Source: CAZCGA01 sp964498075
GTDB taxonomy: Bacteria > Desulfobacterota > Binatia > HRBIN30
NCBI GenBank assembly: GCA_964498075.1
Contig: CAZCGA010000010.1
Coordinates: 1 to 64,000, forward strand
Length of the DNA stretch: 64,000 nt
Direction: 5' to 3'
Shown one piece after another: positions 25,355 to 34,833 of this stretch; position 1 is the stretch's first letter, and each line of letters begins with the position of its first letter. Made by a program: the position numbers and the translations under genes. Under the pieces are notes generated by a model. That model ran no database searches, had not been told where the DNA came from, and worked only from the letters and a program-made list of their open reading frames with translations.

Positions 25355-28300
25355 ATGTCTACGCGAACGACGGGTGCGGCCCTCGGGCTGCTCATCGGTC
25401 TGCTCTTCTTCATTTCCGGATTCACCGGCCTCGTGTACGAGGTCATCTGGGCCAAGTACCTGGCGCTGTTGCTCGGGAGCACGGCCTACGCACAGGTGGG
25501 GGTGCTGGCGGTCTTCATGGGCGGGTTGGCGGCCGGCAGTGTAGTGTGGGGTGGCCGGGTCGATCGCGGCAGCCGAGCGCTGGCGCTGTATGGGGCGCTG
25601 GAGATCGGGATCGGTCTGTGCGCCGTGGTCTTTGCGTCGGGGTTCGATGCGCTGAGTCAGGCCTACTGGTGGGCGCTGGCGACGGTCGGCGCCACGGGAC
25701 TCGCGGCCGCCGTAGTCAAGACAGGGCTGTGTGTCATCGCGATGTTTCCTTCGACTTTCTGCATGGGCGGGACCCTGCCGGTGTTGAGCCGGGCGCTTGG
25801 GGTGGAGCGTCCCGGGTTGGGCCGTGGCGTCGCCTACCTGTATACGGTGAACAGCCTGGGTGCGGCGCTCGGCGCGGTCCTCACCGGCTTCTATCTCGTT
25901 GCGATGTGGGGCTTCGATGCGCCGTTCTTCACTGCGGCGCTCGTCAACGTTGGGGTTGGACTCATTGCTCTGGCGGCGTCGTCGCGAGTGTCCGACCAGC
26001 GTCGCGAGGCGCGTCCGGCGGCGAAGGAAGCAGAGGTCGCTGTCCCAGAGATCGACGAGGTGCGAGGTTACGCATCCTTGGTTCTCACGGCCGCCGCGGT
26101 CTCGGGCGCCGTCGCGATGGTCTACGAGGTCGCATGGATACGGTTGTGCAGCTTGGTGCTCGGCTCGTCGACGTACTCGTTCTCCATCATGCTCACGGCC
26201 TTCATTACGGGCATCGCGGCGGGCAGTCTGGTGTACAGCCTGACCGACCCGGCGCGCCGGCGACCGTTGCGATTCTTCGCCTACAGCTCGCTGGTGGCGG
26301 CGGCGGTGTTGGTCTTGTGCCTGCCGGCGTATGAGCGGCTGCCATATTATCTTGGGCGGCTTACGGCCATCCTGCGGCAGCGCGACGCGTCATTCGCGAC
26401 GTATCAAACGGCGACGTTGCTCTTCTGCGTAGCCGTGATGCTACCGCTGACCTTCGTGAGTGGTTTGAACTTCCCCGCGTTGGCGCATGCGGCTGGGCAG
26501 GCGCGTGCAGGAATCGGTCGACCGGTGAGTCGGGTGCTATTTGCGAATACGGCGGGCACGATCTGCGGGGCCGTTGTCGGTGGGCTCTATCTGCTCCCCG
26601 CGGCCGGCCTTCACGGAACGTTCCTTCTCGGCATTACGGCAACCGCGCTGGTGGCCCTGGTGGTATTGGCGCGTGACCGTGGTGTCCCACGCCGCAGGGT
26701 GCAGCTGCTCAGCGCAGTGTCACTGGCGGTGTTGGCGGCGTACGCGGTGATTGGACCGGGATGGGACCTCCGGTTGCTGGTTGCCGGCGAGTTCCGTCGC
26801 CACGAGGGCATCGAGGCCGGCACCTTTGCGGAGTATCGTGCCGGCTTGGAGCAGCAACTGCTCTTCTACCGGGACGGCATCAGCGCGACCGTCAGCGTCG
26901 AGCGTCAGCCGCCGGACGAAGTGACCTTGCGGGTGAATGGCAAGGCCGACGCGTCGGCCAAGGGGGATCGCGACACGGAGCTGTTGTCCGGCCACTTGCC
27001 GGCCATCCTGCATCCGACGGCGCGCCGCGCGTTGGTCATCGGGTATGGCAGCGGCATCACGGTCGGCGCGCTGTTGCGCCATCCCATCGAGTCGGTCGAC
27101 GTCGTCGAGATCTCTCCGGAAGTGATCGCCGCCGACGAGCAGTTTCGACCGTACAACCATGACCCGCTGCACGATCCACGCACGCACCTCTACGTCGAGG
27201 ACGCGCGCACCTTTCTCTACCGTGTCGAGGAGCAGTACGACCTGATCGTGAGCGAGCCCTCCAACCCCTGGATTGCCGGGATCGCCAACCTCTTTACGGT
27301 CGAGTTCTTCGACCAGGTGCGCAGTCGACTCGCCCCGGACGGCGTGCTCGTGCAATGGTTCCACACCTACGAGACCTCCGACACGCTGGTGCGACTCATT
27401 CTGCGGACCGTTGCCCAGGGTTTCGGGGAGGTACGGGTCTTCCAGCCGAATCGCTGGGACGTCTTTGTGGTTGCGGCGCCGTCACGACGCATCGTGAGCC
27501 GCACGGCCATGGAAGCGGCTTTCCGTGAGGCTGGGGAGCTGGGCGAAGTGGGGATCAACCGTGTCGCAACCGTGCTTGGGCTGGAGATGCTCGCCGACGC
27601 GGCGGTGCGCAGGCAAGCGGGAGCCGGCGTCGTGAACCGCGATCGCCTCCCGGTGCTCGAGTACATGGCGCCGCGGGCATTCTTCGATGGCAAGAACGCC
27701 AGTCTCATCGCCAAGGGTGCTATCGAGGACGGATTCGTGCAACCGGCGATCGGACTCGATGCAGACGACTACCGCGACCTCACTGCGTACCTGAAGAGAG
27801 CCGACCTGCTGCACTACAACCAGGCGCTGCGCATCGTGGCGGCGTGGCTGGCGGCCGCCCCACAGGACCAGACGGCGGCCAAGATGCTGACGGACTGGAC
27901 AACCAGCAACCCCAACTCGCCCGTGTTGCTGGAGACGTTGAGCGGCGCCGCCTCCCACACCGACCCGGCGACGCGCGACGCCTATGCAGGGTTGCTGATG
28001 CGCGTGGTGTGGTCGCTGCACCTCAAACCCGCCGCGCGCGATGTCGCCGCGGTCGCCCCGATCGTTCGGACGGCGGCGCAGGGGTCTGAGCAGGCCGTTG
28101 AGCTGCTCACCCAGCTCGGTGAGCTCTACGTGGCGAGCGGTGCGTATGCGGACGCCATCGAGACACTGGATGCCGCCTTGGCACAGTCCGCATCCGCCGG
28201 GCTCGACGGCGCATCGGAGCCGTCGGCGTTGCACTGCGCGCGTGGGCGCGCCTTCGAGAAGTTGGGTAACGTGCCGGCGGCGCAGGCGGCGTTGGCCCTG

Positions 28301-28372
28301 TGTCGGCCGGCGGCCCCCGATGCCGCGCATCCGTTCGCCGAGTCGCGGCGCCTGGACCAGGCCGTCCCCTGA
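25355..28372 (+). CDS. Membrane-bound spermidine synthase-like fusion protein
   Basis: About 1005 aa. Residues ~10-470 hold two sets of membrane helices, each opening with a similar motif (FISGFTGLVYEVIWAKYLAL near the start; AVAMVYEVAWIRLCSLVLG in the second). Residues ~480-800 are a spermidine-synthase-like Rossmann methyltransferase domain with ALVIGYGSGITVG as the nucleotide loop and VDVVEISPEVI as the acidic strand. The C-terminal ~200 residues are TPR-like helices. Such 'fused MFS/spermidine synthase' proteins are widespread, and their substrate is unknown. Possible starts are TTG 25337, GTG 25343 or ATG 25355; I prefer the ATG. Confidence 0.83.
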   Translation: MSTRTTGAALGLLIGLLFFISGFTGLVYEVIWAKYLALLLGSTAYAQVGVLAVFMGGLAAGSVVWGGRVDRGSRALALYGALEIGIGLCAVVFASGFDALSQAYWWALATVGATGLAAAVVKTGLCVIAMFPSTFCMGGTLPVLSRALGVERPGLGRGVAYLYTVNSLGAALGAVLTGFYLVAMWGFDAPFFTAALVNVGVGLIALAASSRVSDQRREARPAAKEAEVAVPEIDEVRGYASLVLTAAAVSGAVAMVYEVAWIRLCSLVLGSSTYSFSIMLTAFITGIAAGSLVYSLTDPARRRPLRFFAYSSLVAAAVLVLCLPAYERLPYYLGRLTAILRQRDASFATYQTATLLFCVAVMLPLTFVSGLNFPALAHAAGQARAGIGRPVSRVLFANTAGTICGAVVGGLYLLPAAGLHGTFLLGITATALVALVVLARDRGVPRRRVQLLSAVSLAVLAAYAVIGPGWDLRLLVAGEFRRHEGIEAGTFAEYRAGLEQQLLFYRDGISATVSVERQPPDEVTLRVNGKADASAKGDRDTELLSGHLPAILHPTARRALVIGYGSGITVGALLRHPIESVDVVEISPEVIAADEQFRPYNHDPLHDPRTHLYVEDARTFLYRVEEQYDLIVSEPSNPWIAGIANLFTVEFFDQVRSRLAPDGVLVQWFHTYETSDTLVRLILRTVAQGFGEVRVFQPNRWDVFVVAAPSRRIVSRTAMEAAFREAGELGEVGINRVATVLGLEMLADAAVRRQAGAGVVNRDRLPVLEYMAPRAFFDGKNASLIAKGAIEDGFVQPAIGLDADDYRDLTAYLKRADLLHYNQALRIVAAWLAAAPQDQTAAKMLTDWTTSNPNSPVLLETLSGAASHTDPATRDAYAGLLMRVVWSLHLKPAARDVAAVAPIVRTAAQGSEQAVELLTQLGELYVASGAYADAIETLDAALAQSASAGLDGASEPSALHCARGRAFEKLGNVPAAQAALALCRPAAPDAAHPFAESRRLDQAVP

Positions 28373-28384
28373 ATGCGGTAAAGT

Positions 28385-28403
28385 GACGTCCCGGCGGGAC
28401 GTC
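28385..28403. terminator. Palindrome between convergent genes, likely bidirectional terminator
   Basis: Perfect inverted repeat GACGTCCC-ggc-GGGACGTC in the 32-bp gap between two convergent genes, followed by TCTAAT. Short U-tract, so efficiency is uncertain. Confidence 0.6.
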
Positions 28404-28404
28404 T

Positions 28405-28761
28405 CTAATCGGGAGACTTGAAGGTCATCAGGTAGGTGATGAGGTCGCCGGTTTGCTCGTGATTGAGCGACGCGCCGAACGCCATCATCGCCGTGCCACG
28501 CTTGCCGTGCTCGATCACCTCCGCCATTCCTTCCGGCGTTGCGGTTCTCCAGAAATCCGCGATGCTGAAGTTGGTCGGTGGAGGTTTGAGTGCTTTTCCA
28601 GCCGGCCCATCACCCTTGCCTTCCTTGCCATGACAGAAGGCGCAGCGGGCATCGTACGACGCTTTGCCTTTCGCGGCGTCGCCAGCGTGCGCCACCCCGG
28701 CGGACACACACCACAGCGACAGTGAGGCACACATCAGCCAAGGCAACCACGGCAGTTGCAT
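28405..28761 (-). CDS. Exported c-type cytochrome
   Basis: A 118-aa single-heme cytochrome c. A signal peptide (MCASLSLWCVSAGVAHA) precedes the heme motif CAFCH, followed by GKEGKGDGPAG and a late Met-containing segment (GTAMMAF) likely to supply the sixth ligand. It is periplasmic and shuttles electrons. Partner is unknown, as no oxidase or dehydrogenase gene is adjacent. Start chosen at MQLPWLPWL (28761); upstream ATGs at 28791 and 28812 would only lengthen the leader. Confidence 0.88.
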   Translation of the reverse strand: MQLPWLPWLMCASLSLWCVSAGVAHAGDAAKGKASYDARCAFCHGKEGKGDGPAGKALKPPPTNFSIADFWRTATPEGMAEVIEHGKRGTAMMAFGASLNHEQTGDLITYLMTFKSPD

Positions 28762-28910
28762 CGTCTCTCGTGTGGCCACGTCTCGTGTCATGGGCGGGTG
28801 GCTTACTATCAAGCCTCGGCAATCGTCAAGGCGCGCCGTCCGTGCGGCGGAGAACTTTGACTCTGCGCGGTAGTTCCTCTACTGGTGCGACGGCATGCAA
28901 GAGGAACGTG

Positions 28911-29369
28911 ATGAGCCGACGCGACGCCATTCAACTCACCGCCGATGAGCAGGAACAGTTTCTCAAACACACGAGGACGATTGTTCTCTCGACCTTGGAT
29001 CCGCGGGGCTATCCGCATTCGGTGGCCATGTGGTACGAGATGGAGGACGGCGGCTTCGTGATGACCACGTATGCCAAGTCGCAAAAGGCGCTGAACATCC
29101 AGCGCGACCCCAAGGTGGCGCTGTTGGCCGAGTCGGGCGCGACATACGACACGCTGAAAGGTGTGCTCATCCGCGGCCGTGCCGAGTTGATTCACGACCT
29201 CGACACGTGCGTGAAAGTGCTGTCACGCATCCATCGAAAGATGATGGGCTCGATGCCCGAGGGGATCGAAGCAGCGCTCAAGCAGCAAGCCCGCAAACGG
29301 GTGGTCATCCGGGTGACGCCCGAGCGCGTCAGCAGCTGGGACCACAGCAAGTTGGGTGGTGCGTACTAG
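28911..29369 (+). CDS. Pyridoxamine 5'-phosphate oxidase-fold protein
   Basis: A 152-aa split-barrel flavin-binding protein of the PPOX family: RTIVLSTLDPRGYPHSVAMW, then a SQKALNIQRDPKVALL segment typical of F420- or FMN-dependent members, ending WDHSKLGGAY. Family members reduce or bind flavin/F420 substrates. The precise cofactor cannot be decided here, although the segment around KALNIQRDP recalls F420-dependent types. The ATG at 28911 gives a GAGGAACGTG ribosome region. It is divergent from the cytochrome gene, with about 150 bp between the two starts. Confidence 0.82.
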   Translation: MSRRDAIQLTADEQEQFLKHTRTIVLSTLDPRGYPHSVAMWYEMEDGGFVMTTYAKSQKALNIQRDPKVALLAESGATYDTLKGVLIRGRAELIHDLDTCVKVLSRIHRKMMGSMPEGIEAALKQQARKRVVIRVTPERVSSWDHSKLGGAY

Positions 29370-29573
29370 CTTGGCTGCGCACCGTCACGCGGGCTACGGG
29401 ACAGGCCGCCGCCAGCACCGCCGCTTGAGCGCCGCAATCAAGCTCGGAGACGCCGCGGCGGCTGATTCGCGCACGCACCGTATTGCAAATCGTAGACGGG
29501 AGGCGCATTAAGGCCCCCTGTCAGACTTCCCGATGTTTCCGCACCATGCCTCGCGCTCCAGGAATTCGACGTC

Positions 29574-32054
29574 ATGAACGGGATCAGCGGACTCGCGCGG
29601 GCAGCGGTGTTTCTTTGCTGCGTTGCGGCGACTGCGGCAGCCGCCGACGGGGCGCCGGGCGATTTGGACTGCCTGACCCCTGGCGACATTACCGCGGTCG
29701 TTGAGGCGATCTTCAACGGCAGCACGTGTCCGGGAACGGACGTCAACAGGGATGGACGCGTCACCGCTGCGGATCTTCCCGCAGCCGTTCGCGCCCTCCC
29801 GGTGCCACTGACCCCGAGCCTCACCCCAAGCTTGACCCCGGGCCTCGCCGCGAGCCCATCGGTCACGGCAACCCTGCAGTCACGCTCACCGACCGCCACG
29901 CCTACTCACACGGCTTCGACGACGCCGACCGCGACGCGGTTCGCGACGCCGAGCTCCACTGCGTCGGCGTCGAATACGCCCACGGTTCGTTCGACGCCGG
30001 TTGCGACCGCGACAGGTCCGCTGTCCGTGACGCCGACCCCGTCACCCACGTCCTCGCGGACCGCGAGCGGTACCCCCTCGGCAACGCGCACGCCGTCGCC
30101 GCTATTGACCGCCCAGGCATCCATGACGCCGACGAGCACTGGAACGGCGACGTCCGCGTCTTCGCCAACGGTTTCGGCGACCGCTGCCGCGAGCGCAACG
30201 GTCACGAGCACCCCAACCGCCACGGGCACTGCGACCGCCACGCCCACTGGGGCCACCGCTACGCCGGGAACGGTGACCCCCAACACCGCAACCCCAACTG
30301 CGTCCGCAAGCCCTAGCATTGCCGCAACGGCTACGCTGACACCGCCACCCGACAGTACGGTTTCTCCACTCCCGCTCACGCCGACAGAAAGCCCGACGCC
30401 GGCCGCGACTCCAACACCCACCGCCAGTCCCGTGCTGACCCCGCCGACGGCCGCGTCGTCATCAACGGTGACGCGGACAGCTACGCGGACCCTTACGCCG
30501 ACCGCCTCTGCGACACCGAGTGCCACGCGCGTGCTGCCGCCCACCCTCACCCCCTCACGCACCGGGACTCCCGGCCCGACCGCTACGATGACCCGGACAC
30601 CTTCGATCACGCGCACGCCCACGGTCACGCGGACGCCGACCGTAACGTTGACACCGAGCCGGTCGCGAACGCCGAGCCGAACCGCGACGCCCTCGGTGAC
30701 GCCAACCTCAACCAACACGCCGAGGGCTACCGCGACCGCCACCACGACCAGAACACCGACACTCACACCAACGGCGACAAAGAGCCGGACGGCGAGCGGA
30801 ACGCCCACGGCGACGGCGACCGGGACGGACACTGCCACCCCCACCGTGACGGCGACCCCGACGAACACACGGACGCCCACCCGGACCAAGACGTTGAGCG
30901 CCACGGCTACCTCCACGCCAACCTCCACCCTGACGCCAACGGTCACTCAGACTCCGAGCCGAACGACCACCGGGACGGACACGCCGACCGCAACGCTCAG
31001 CCCCACACGCACGGCCACCAGGACAAAGACGGACACCGCGACGCGGACACCGACGCGCACGGCGACCCGGACCGCGACATCAACCCCGACGCGCACATTC
31101 ACTGCGACACCAACTGCGACGGCGACGCGTACGCCCCTCGGTACCGCCACGACGACCGCTACGCGTACCACAACGCCGACGGCGACGATGACTCGCACCC
31201 CCACCGCGACGGCGACATCGACAGTAACGCGCACGCCAACGGCGACACGGACGTTTTCGCGGACGCCAACCCAGACGGCGACTCGGTCACCAACACGTAG
31301 TGCGTCGCCCACTCGAACCGCCACCGGCACGCCGACGCCGCTCCCACCGGATGCGGGACCGAAGGTGCTGTTCCTCGGAGTCGTCACCAACGCGGACGGC
31401 TGCGTGTTTTGTTGCGACGACACCTGCGTGACGACCCCGACCCCGACGCCGGCGTTCGATGTTCAGGGACGCCGGGTCTACGAGGTAAAAAACGGTCAGT
31501 TCATCATCGTGGTGGAAGGTGCCGCCGGTGCGAGTCTCGCGGCTCCCGGCAAATCGCTGCAACCGGTCGCTCCAAGCAACCGGCCGGACCTGCAGATTCA
31601 AAACACTCGGGATATGGGAAACGGGAGTTCGCAGGTATGCGATACGGGTCCGGCGTCGTCCGGCGGTGGAGGCATTCCGGGGATCAACCCTGCGAGCTTC
31701 GCGCCAGGCAATCCGACGATCTCCGACGCGCTCAACGATTTCGCCTGTCGCTTCGATCCGTTTGTCAGCGCAAGTTCACCCTGCACGATCAAGGATCCAG
31801 GGCGCGAGCCGAAGACCATCATGACGGACGCCACGGCGCAGTTCTGCGACGTTGTGACAACGACCGCCGAATTTCCAACCGGCGAGTCGGTCGTGACGGT
31901 GAAACTGCGCGACGTGATCGGCAACCTCGGACCAACTGCCGAAATCGTGGTCCGGGTGGCCACACTCGCACCCACGCCGACGCGCACCGCGAGCCGCACC
32001 GCGAGCCGCACCCCGACACTGACTGCAACCCGTACCCCGACCCGCACGCCGTAA
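29574..32054 (+). CDS. Secreted dockerin/Thr-Pro-Arg linker protein, copy 1
   Basis: An 826-aa exported protein. Signal peptide ~1-24 (AVFLCCVAATAAAA). Dockerin-like region ~28-75 with calcium loop DVNRDGRVTAAD. A ~500-residue linker rich in T, P, R, S and A (units such as TRTPT) runs to ~590. A C-terminal globular domain (~593-785) that I do not recognise follows, with conserved VCDTGPASSGGGGIPGI, ISDALNDFACRFD and IGNLGPTAEIVVRVA. It ends in a short second Thr-Pro-Arg tail. The next gene is a paralogue of the same layout. Probable role: stalked cell-surface protein. Function unknown. Confidence 0.8.
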   Translation: MNGISGLARAAVFLCCVAATAAAADGAPGDLDCLTPGDITAVVEAIFNGSTCPGTDVNRDGRVTAADLPAAVRALPVPLTPSLTPSLTPGLAASPSVTATLQSRSPTATPTHTASTTPTATRFATPSSTASASNTPTVRSTPVATATGPLSVTPTPSPTSSRTASGTPSATRTPSPLLTAQASMTPTSTGTATSASSPTVSATAAASATVTSTPTATGTATATPTGATATPGTVTPNTATPTASASPSIAATATLTPPPDSTVSPLPLTPTESPTPAATPTPTASPVLTPPTAASSSTVTRTATRTLTPTASATPSATRVLPPTLTPSRTGTPGPTATMTRTPSITRTPTVTRTPTVTLTPSRSRTPSRTATPSVTPTSTNTPRATATATTTRTPTLTPTATKSRTASGTPTATATGTDTATPTVTATPTNTRTPTRTKTLSATATSTPTSTLTPTVTQTPSRTTTGTDTPTATLSPTRTATRTKTDTATRTPTRTATRTATSTPTRTFTATPTATATRTPLGTATTTATRTTTPTATMTRTPTATATSTVTRTPTATRTFSRTPTQTATRSPTRSASPTRTATGTPTPLPPDAGPKVLFLGVVTNADGCVFCCDDTCVTTPTPTPAFDVQGRRVYEVKNGQFIIVVEGAAGASLAAPGKSLQPVAPSNRPDLQIQNTRDMGNGSSQVCDTGPASSGGGGIPGINPASFAPGNPTISDALNDFACRFDPFVSASSPCTIKDPGREPKTIMTDATAQFCDVVTTTAEFPTGESVVTVKLRDVIGNLGPTAEIVVRVATLAPTPTRTASRTASRTPTLTATRTPTRTP

Positions 32055-32162
32055 GTGGGAGTGCATCGGTGTGGCGGGAAATTTCTCGTGGTGCATTGCA
32101 AACGGCGCGCAGTCCAGGCATGAGAGATCGGCCTGATTCACTTGAGGCCGTTTGTTGTTCGT

Positions 32163-34697
32163 ATGTCGCGTCTTGCTCACCTGCCTGCGGGGAAATTTGT
32201 CTACAATGCGGCAGGGCGGTTGGTCGTGGCCGCGATCGTTGCCTGTCTCGGTGCAGCGCCGGCAGTTGCTGCCTGCCTGCCCGGCGATGCGGACTGCGAT
32301 AGCGCCGCGGATTCCCGCGACGTAAGCGGCGTGATCGCCGCGATCTTCGGCGACAACAGCTGCGAGTGTGCTGACGCCAACGGCGACGGTCGCGTAACGG
32401 CTGCCGACGTCCTGGCGGAGCTACGGCGGTTGCCGGTCCCGACGCCAACCGCGACGGTCGAAGCGTCGCCGACTGCCACGCAACCGTCACTGTCGCCGAG
32501 TCCGACACCGAGCGCTTCGCCGACCGAGTCGGCCACGCGGGGGGGCTCGCCATCACCCACGAGTACTCCCACGGGGGTGTTGACGCCGGGACAGACGGCG
32601 CTGCCTTCGGCAACGCTCATGCCCACACCGACACGAACATTGACGCCGTCAGGAACATCCACGGCGTCGAGTAGCCCGGCGTCGACACGCACGACATCGC
32701 CCTCGCCGACGCCGGAGGCGACGGCGACGCAATCGACGACGTCGGCTCCAACGGCATCGCCGACGGAGGCGACCACGGCGACGGTTCCGCCGTCGTCGAC
32801 CTCCACCCCCGGGGACACACCGACATCGTCTGCGACGCCGACGGAGACCGCTACGCTGCCGCCGTCCCAAACTCCAACCATTACGGGGACGCCCACGGTC
32901 ACACCGACCGAGTCCGATACGCCGACGGTGACGCAGACGTTGACGCCCTCACGGACAGGAACGGCGACGCGCACGGGAACCGTCACTCACACGCCCCGCG
33001 CGACCGCAACGACAACAACCACACGCACCTTCACGCGCACTGGGACACCCTCGGCGACCCCGACGATAACGCGCACACCGACCAATTCCCGGACGCCAAC
33101 GATTACGCGGACGCCGCCGCCAACGGGAACCGACACGCCGACTCCGACGCCTTCGTCCACCGGAACGGTTGCCACGACACCACCGGTGACTTCCACGCTG
33201 AGCGCGAGTCATACGCCGTCCATTACCGCGACGGCCGCAACGACTCCCATGGACACCGCTACCCTCGCGCCGACAGAAACCGCACCGCCGGGCTCGACGC
33301 AGACAGCAACGTTCACAGCGAGCCAGACGACCCCCACGGCGACCCCGACGCTCACGTGGACTCCGACGAACACCAAGACGCCGTCACTGACCCGGACGCC
33401 GACGGTCACGCGGACACCCACAACAACACGCACAGACACACCGACCCCCACCAATACGTGGACCTTCACTCTGACGGCGACGCAGACGGTGACGAGAACC
33501 CCGACGGTGACCGCCACCGCAACGGTGACGCGAACGCCATCGGCAACGCGTACCGCAACCGCGACGCCGACGTCGACCCGCACAGCGAGCGGCACCGGTA
33601 CCTCGACGACGACGCGCACGCCGACGGCGACGCCGACGGGGAGCGGGACGCAAACGCCCACCCGCACCCCAAGCGCGACGGCCTCTGCGACGGTGACCGC
33701 GACGCCGACGGCGACGCGCACGTCGACCGCAACGGCGACGGCAACACCGTCGCAGACGGCGACGCGCACCCCGACGACGACGGCCACGCGGAGTGCAACA
33801 CCCAGCCCGACGTCGACACGAACGCTGACGGCAACCCGAACCAACACGACCACGGCGACGCCGTCGCGGACACCCACCTCGACCGCCACGCGGACCGCAA
33901 CAGCGACGCTGACATCGACACGGACGGCTACGTCGACCGCGACCCCGTCGGTAACGCCGCCGTCGACGCCAACGCGTACCCCGACGCGGACACCTACAGC
34001 GACGTCGACGCGAACGGCGACGCGGACGCCGCCTCCGACGTCATCACTTCCGGGCCCGCGCGTGCTGAAGCTTGTCGTGGCTAACGGCAACGGATGCGCC
34101 GCCTGCGACGATCCGCTCTGTCAATGCACCGGCACGCCGTCACCCACGCCGAAGATCGAGCAAGGGCTGCAGGTTTTCGACCGACCGTTTGGCTGTGGCT
34201 TCATCATAGTGGTCGAGGGCCAGCCGGCGACTCCACAGAGCCCGGCGGTGGGCACCTCGTTGCAGCCGCCGCTTCCACCCCCGACTCCCCAGACCACCCG
34301 ACCCGACCTGCAGATTGAGGCGAGCCGCAATCTCGGAAACGGGAGCCTGACGGTGTGTGACCGCGGCCCGGCATCGTCCGGTGGTGGTGGGATCCCTGGA
34401 ATCGACCCTGCCAACTTCGGGGCGGGCCAAGATATCACTGATGCCTTGTGGGACTTCTCGTGCCGCTTTGATCTCGGTACGCCCTGCACTCTGGGGTCGA
34501 ACGGTGACAGTGCGTTCCTGGCACCGGAGTGCAACCTCCCCGCGAATCAGTGCCGTCAATTCTGCCGATTGGTGCCTGGCACCGAGGGTTTTCCCGCCGG
34601 CGATACTATCCTAACGGCGCAGTTGCGCGACGTTGCGAAGAACATCGGCCCCGCGACCCAGATCGTCGTCCGGGTGGCGGCGGCCTGTGGGCCGTGA
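32163..34697 (+). CDS. Secreted dockerin/Thr-Pro-Arg linker protein, copy 2
   Basis: A paralogue of the upstream gene, ~844 aa from ATG 32163 (a TTG seven codons earlier is possible). Signal peptide with VVAAIVACLGAAPAVA. Dockerin-like pair GDADCDSAADSRD and DANGDGRVTAAD. A ~540-residue T/P/R/S linker follows, then the same unrecognised C-terminal domain: VLKLVVANGNGCAACDD, RNLGNGSLTVCDRGPASSGG, ISDAL-equivalent ITDALWDFSCRFD, and NIGPATQIVVRVA. Cysteine number in the domain differs from copy 1 (an added CNLPANQCRQFC). It lacks the C-terminal tail of copy 1. The two genes are separated by about 110 bp and read the same way. Confidence 0.8.
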   Translation: MSRLAHLPAGKFVYNAAGRLVVAAIVACLGAAPAVAACLPGDADCDSAADSRDVSGVIAAIFGDNSCECADANGDGRVTAADVLAELRRLPVPTPTATVEASPTATQPSLSPSPTPSASPTESATRGGSPSPTSTPTGVLTPGQTALPSATLMPTPTRTLTPSGTSTASSSPASTRTTSPSPTPEATATQSTTSAPTASPTEATTATVPPSSTSTPGDTPTSSATPTETATLPPSQTPTITGTPTVTPTESDTPTVTQTLTPSRTGTATRTGTVTHTPRATATTTTTRTFTRTGTPSATPTITRTPTNSRTPTITRTPPPTGTDTPTPTPSSTGTVATTPPVTSTLSASHTPSITATAATTPMDTATLAPTETAPPGSTQTATFTASQTTPTATPTLTWTPTNTKTPSLTRTPTVTRTPTTTRTDTPTPTNTWTFTLTATQTVTRTPTVTATATVTRTPSATRTATATPTSTRTASGTGTSTTTRTPTATPTGSGTQTPTRTPSATASATVTATPTATRTSTATATATPSQTATRTPTTTATRSATPSPTSTRTLTATRTNTTTATPSRTPTSTATRTATATLTSTRTATSTATPSVTPPSTPTRTPTRTPTATSTRTATRTPPPTSSLPGPRVLKLVVANGNGCAACDDPLCQCTGTPSPTPKIEQGLQVFDRPFGCGFIIVVEGQPATPQSPAVGTSLQPPLPPPTPQTTRPDLQIEASRNLGNGSLTVCDRGPASSGGGGIPGIDPANFGAGQDITDALWDFSCRFDLGTPCTLGSNGDSAFLAPECNLPANQCRQFCRLVPGTEGFPAGDTILTAQLRDVAKNIGPATQIVVRVAAACGP

Positions 34698-34727
34698 GGC
34701 ATTATCAAACTATTTTCGCTTTTCCGC

Positions 34728-34756
34728 TTGACTAGTTTTGCGGAATGCGGCATAGA
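34728..34756 (+). promoter_or_regulatory. Possible promoter of the tandem secreted-protein array
   Basis: TTGACT (34728-34733), 17-bp spacer, CATAGA (34751-34756), about 75 bp before the first paralogue's ATG. The -35 is good and the -10 weak. The surrounding stretch is AT-rich compared with the window. Inference from consensus. Confidence 0.4.
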
Positions 34757-34833
34757 AACTGTCGCGTTTTCACCGGGATCGAGGAGGTCCCTGCTTGATG
34801 GTAGACGCTGGAGTTACCGAAAGGAGGCGTGCA

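Noticed and set aside
29906..30946. 346-codon minus-strand frame, Val/Gly-rich
   Set aside because: Antisense shadow of the dockerin protein's Thr-Pro-Arg linker.
33209..34090. 293-codon minus-strand frame, Val/Gly-rich
   Set aside because: Antisense shadow of the second dockerin protein's linker.
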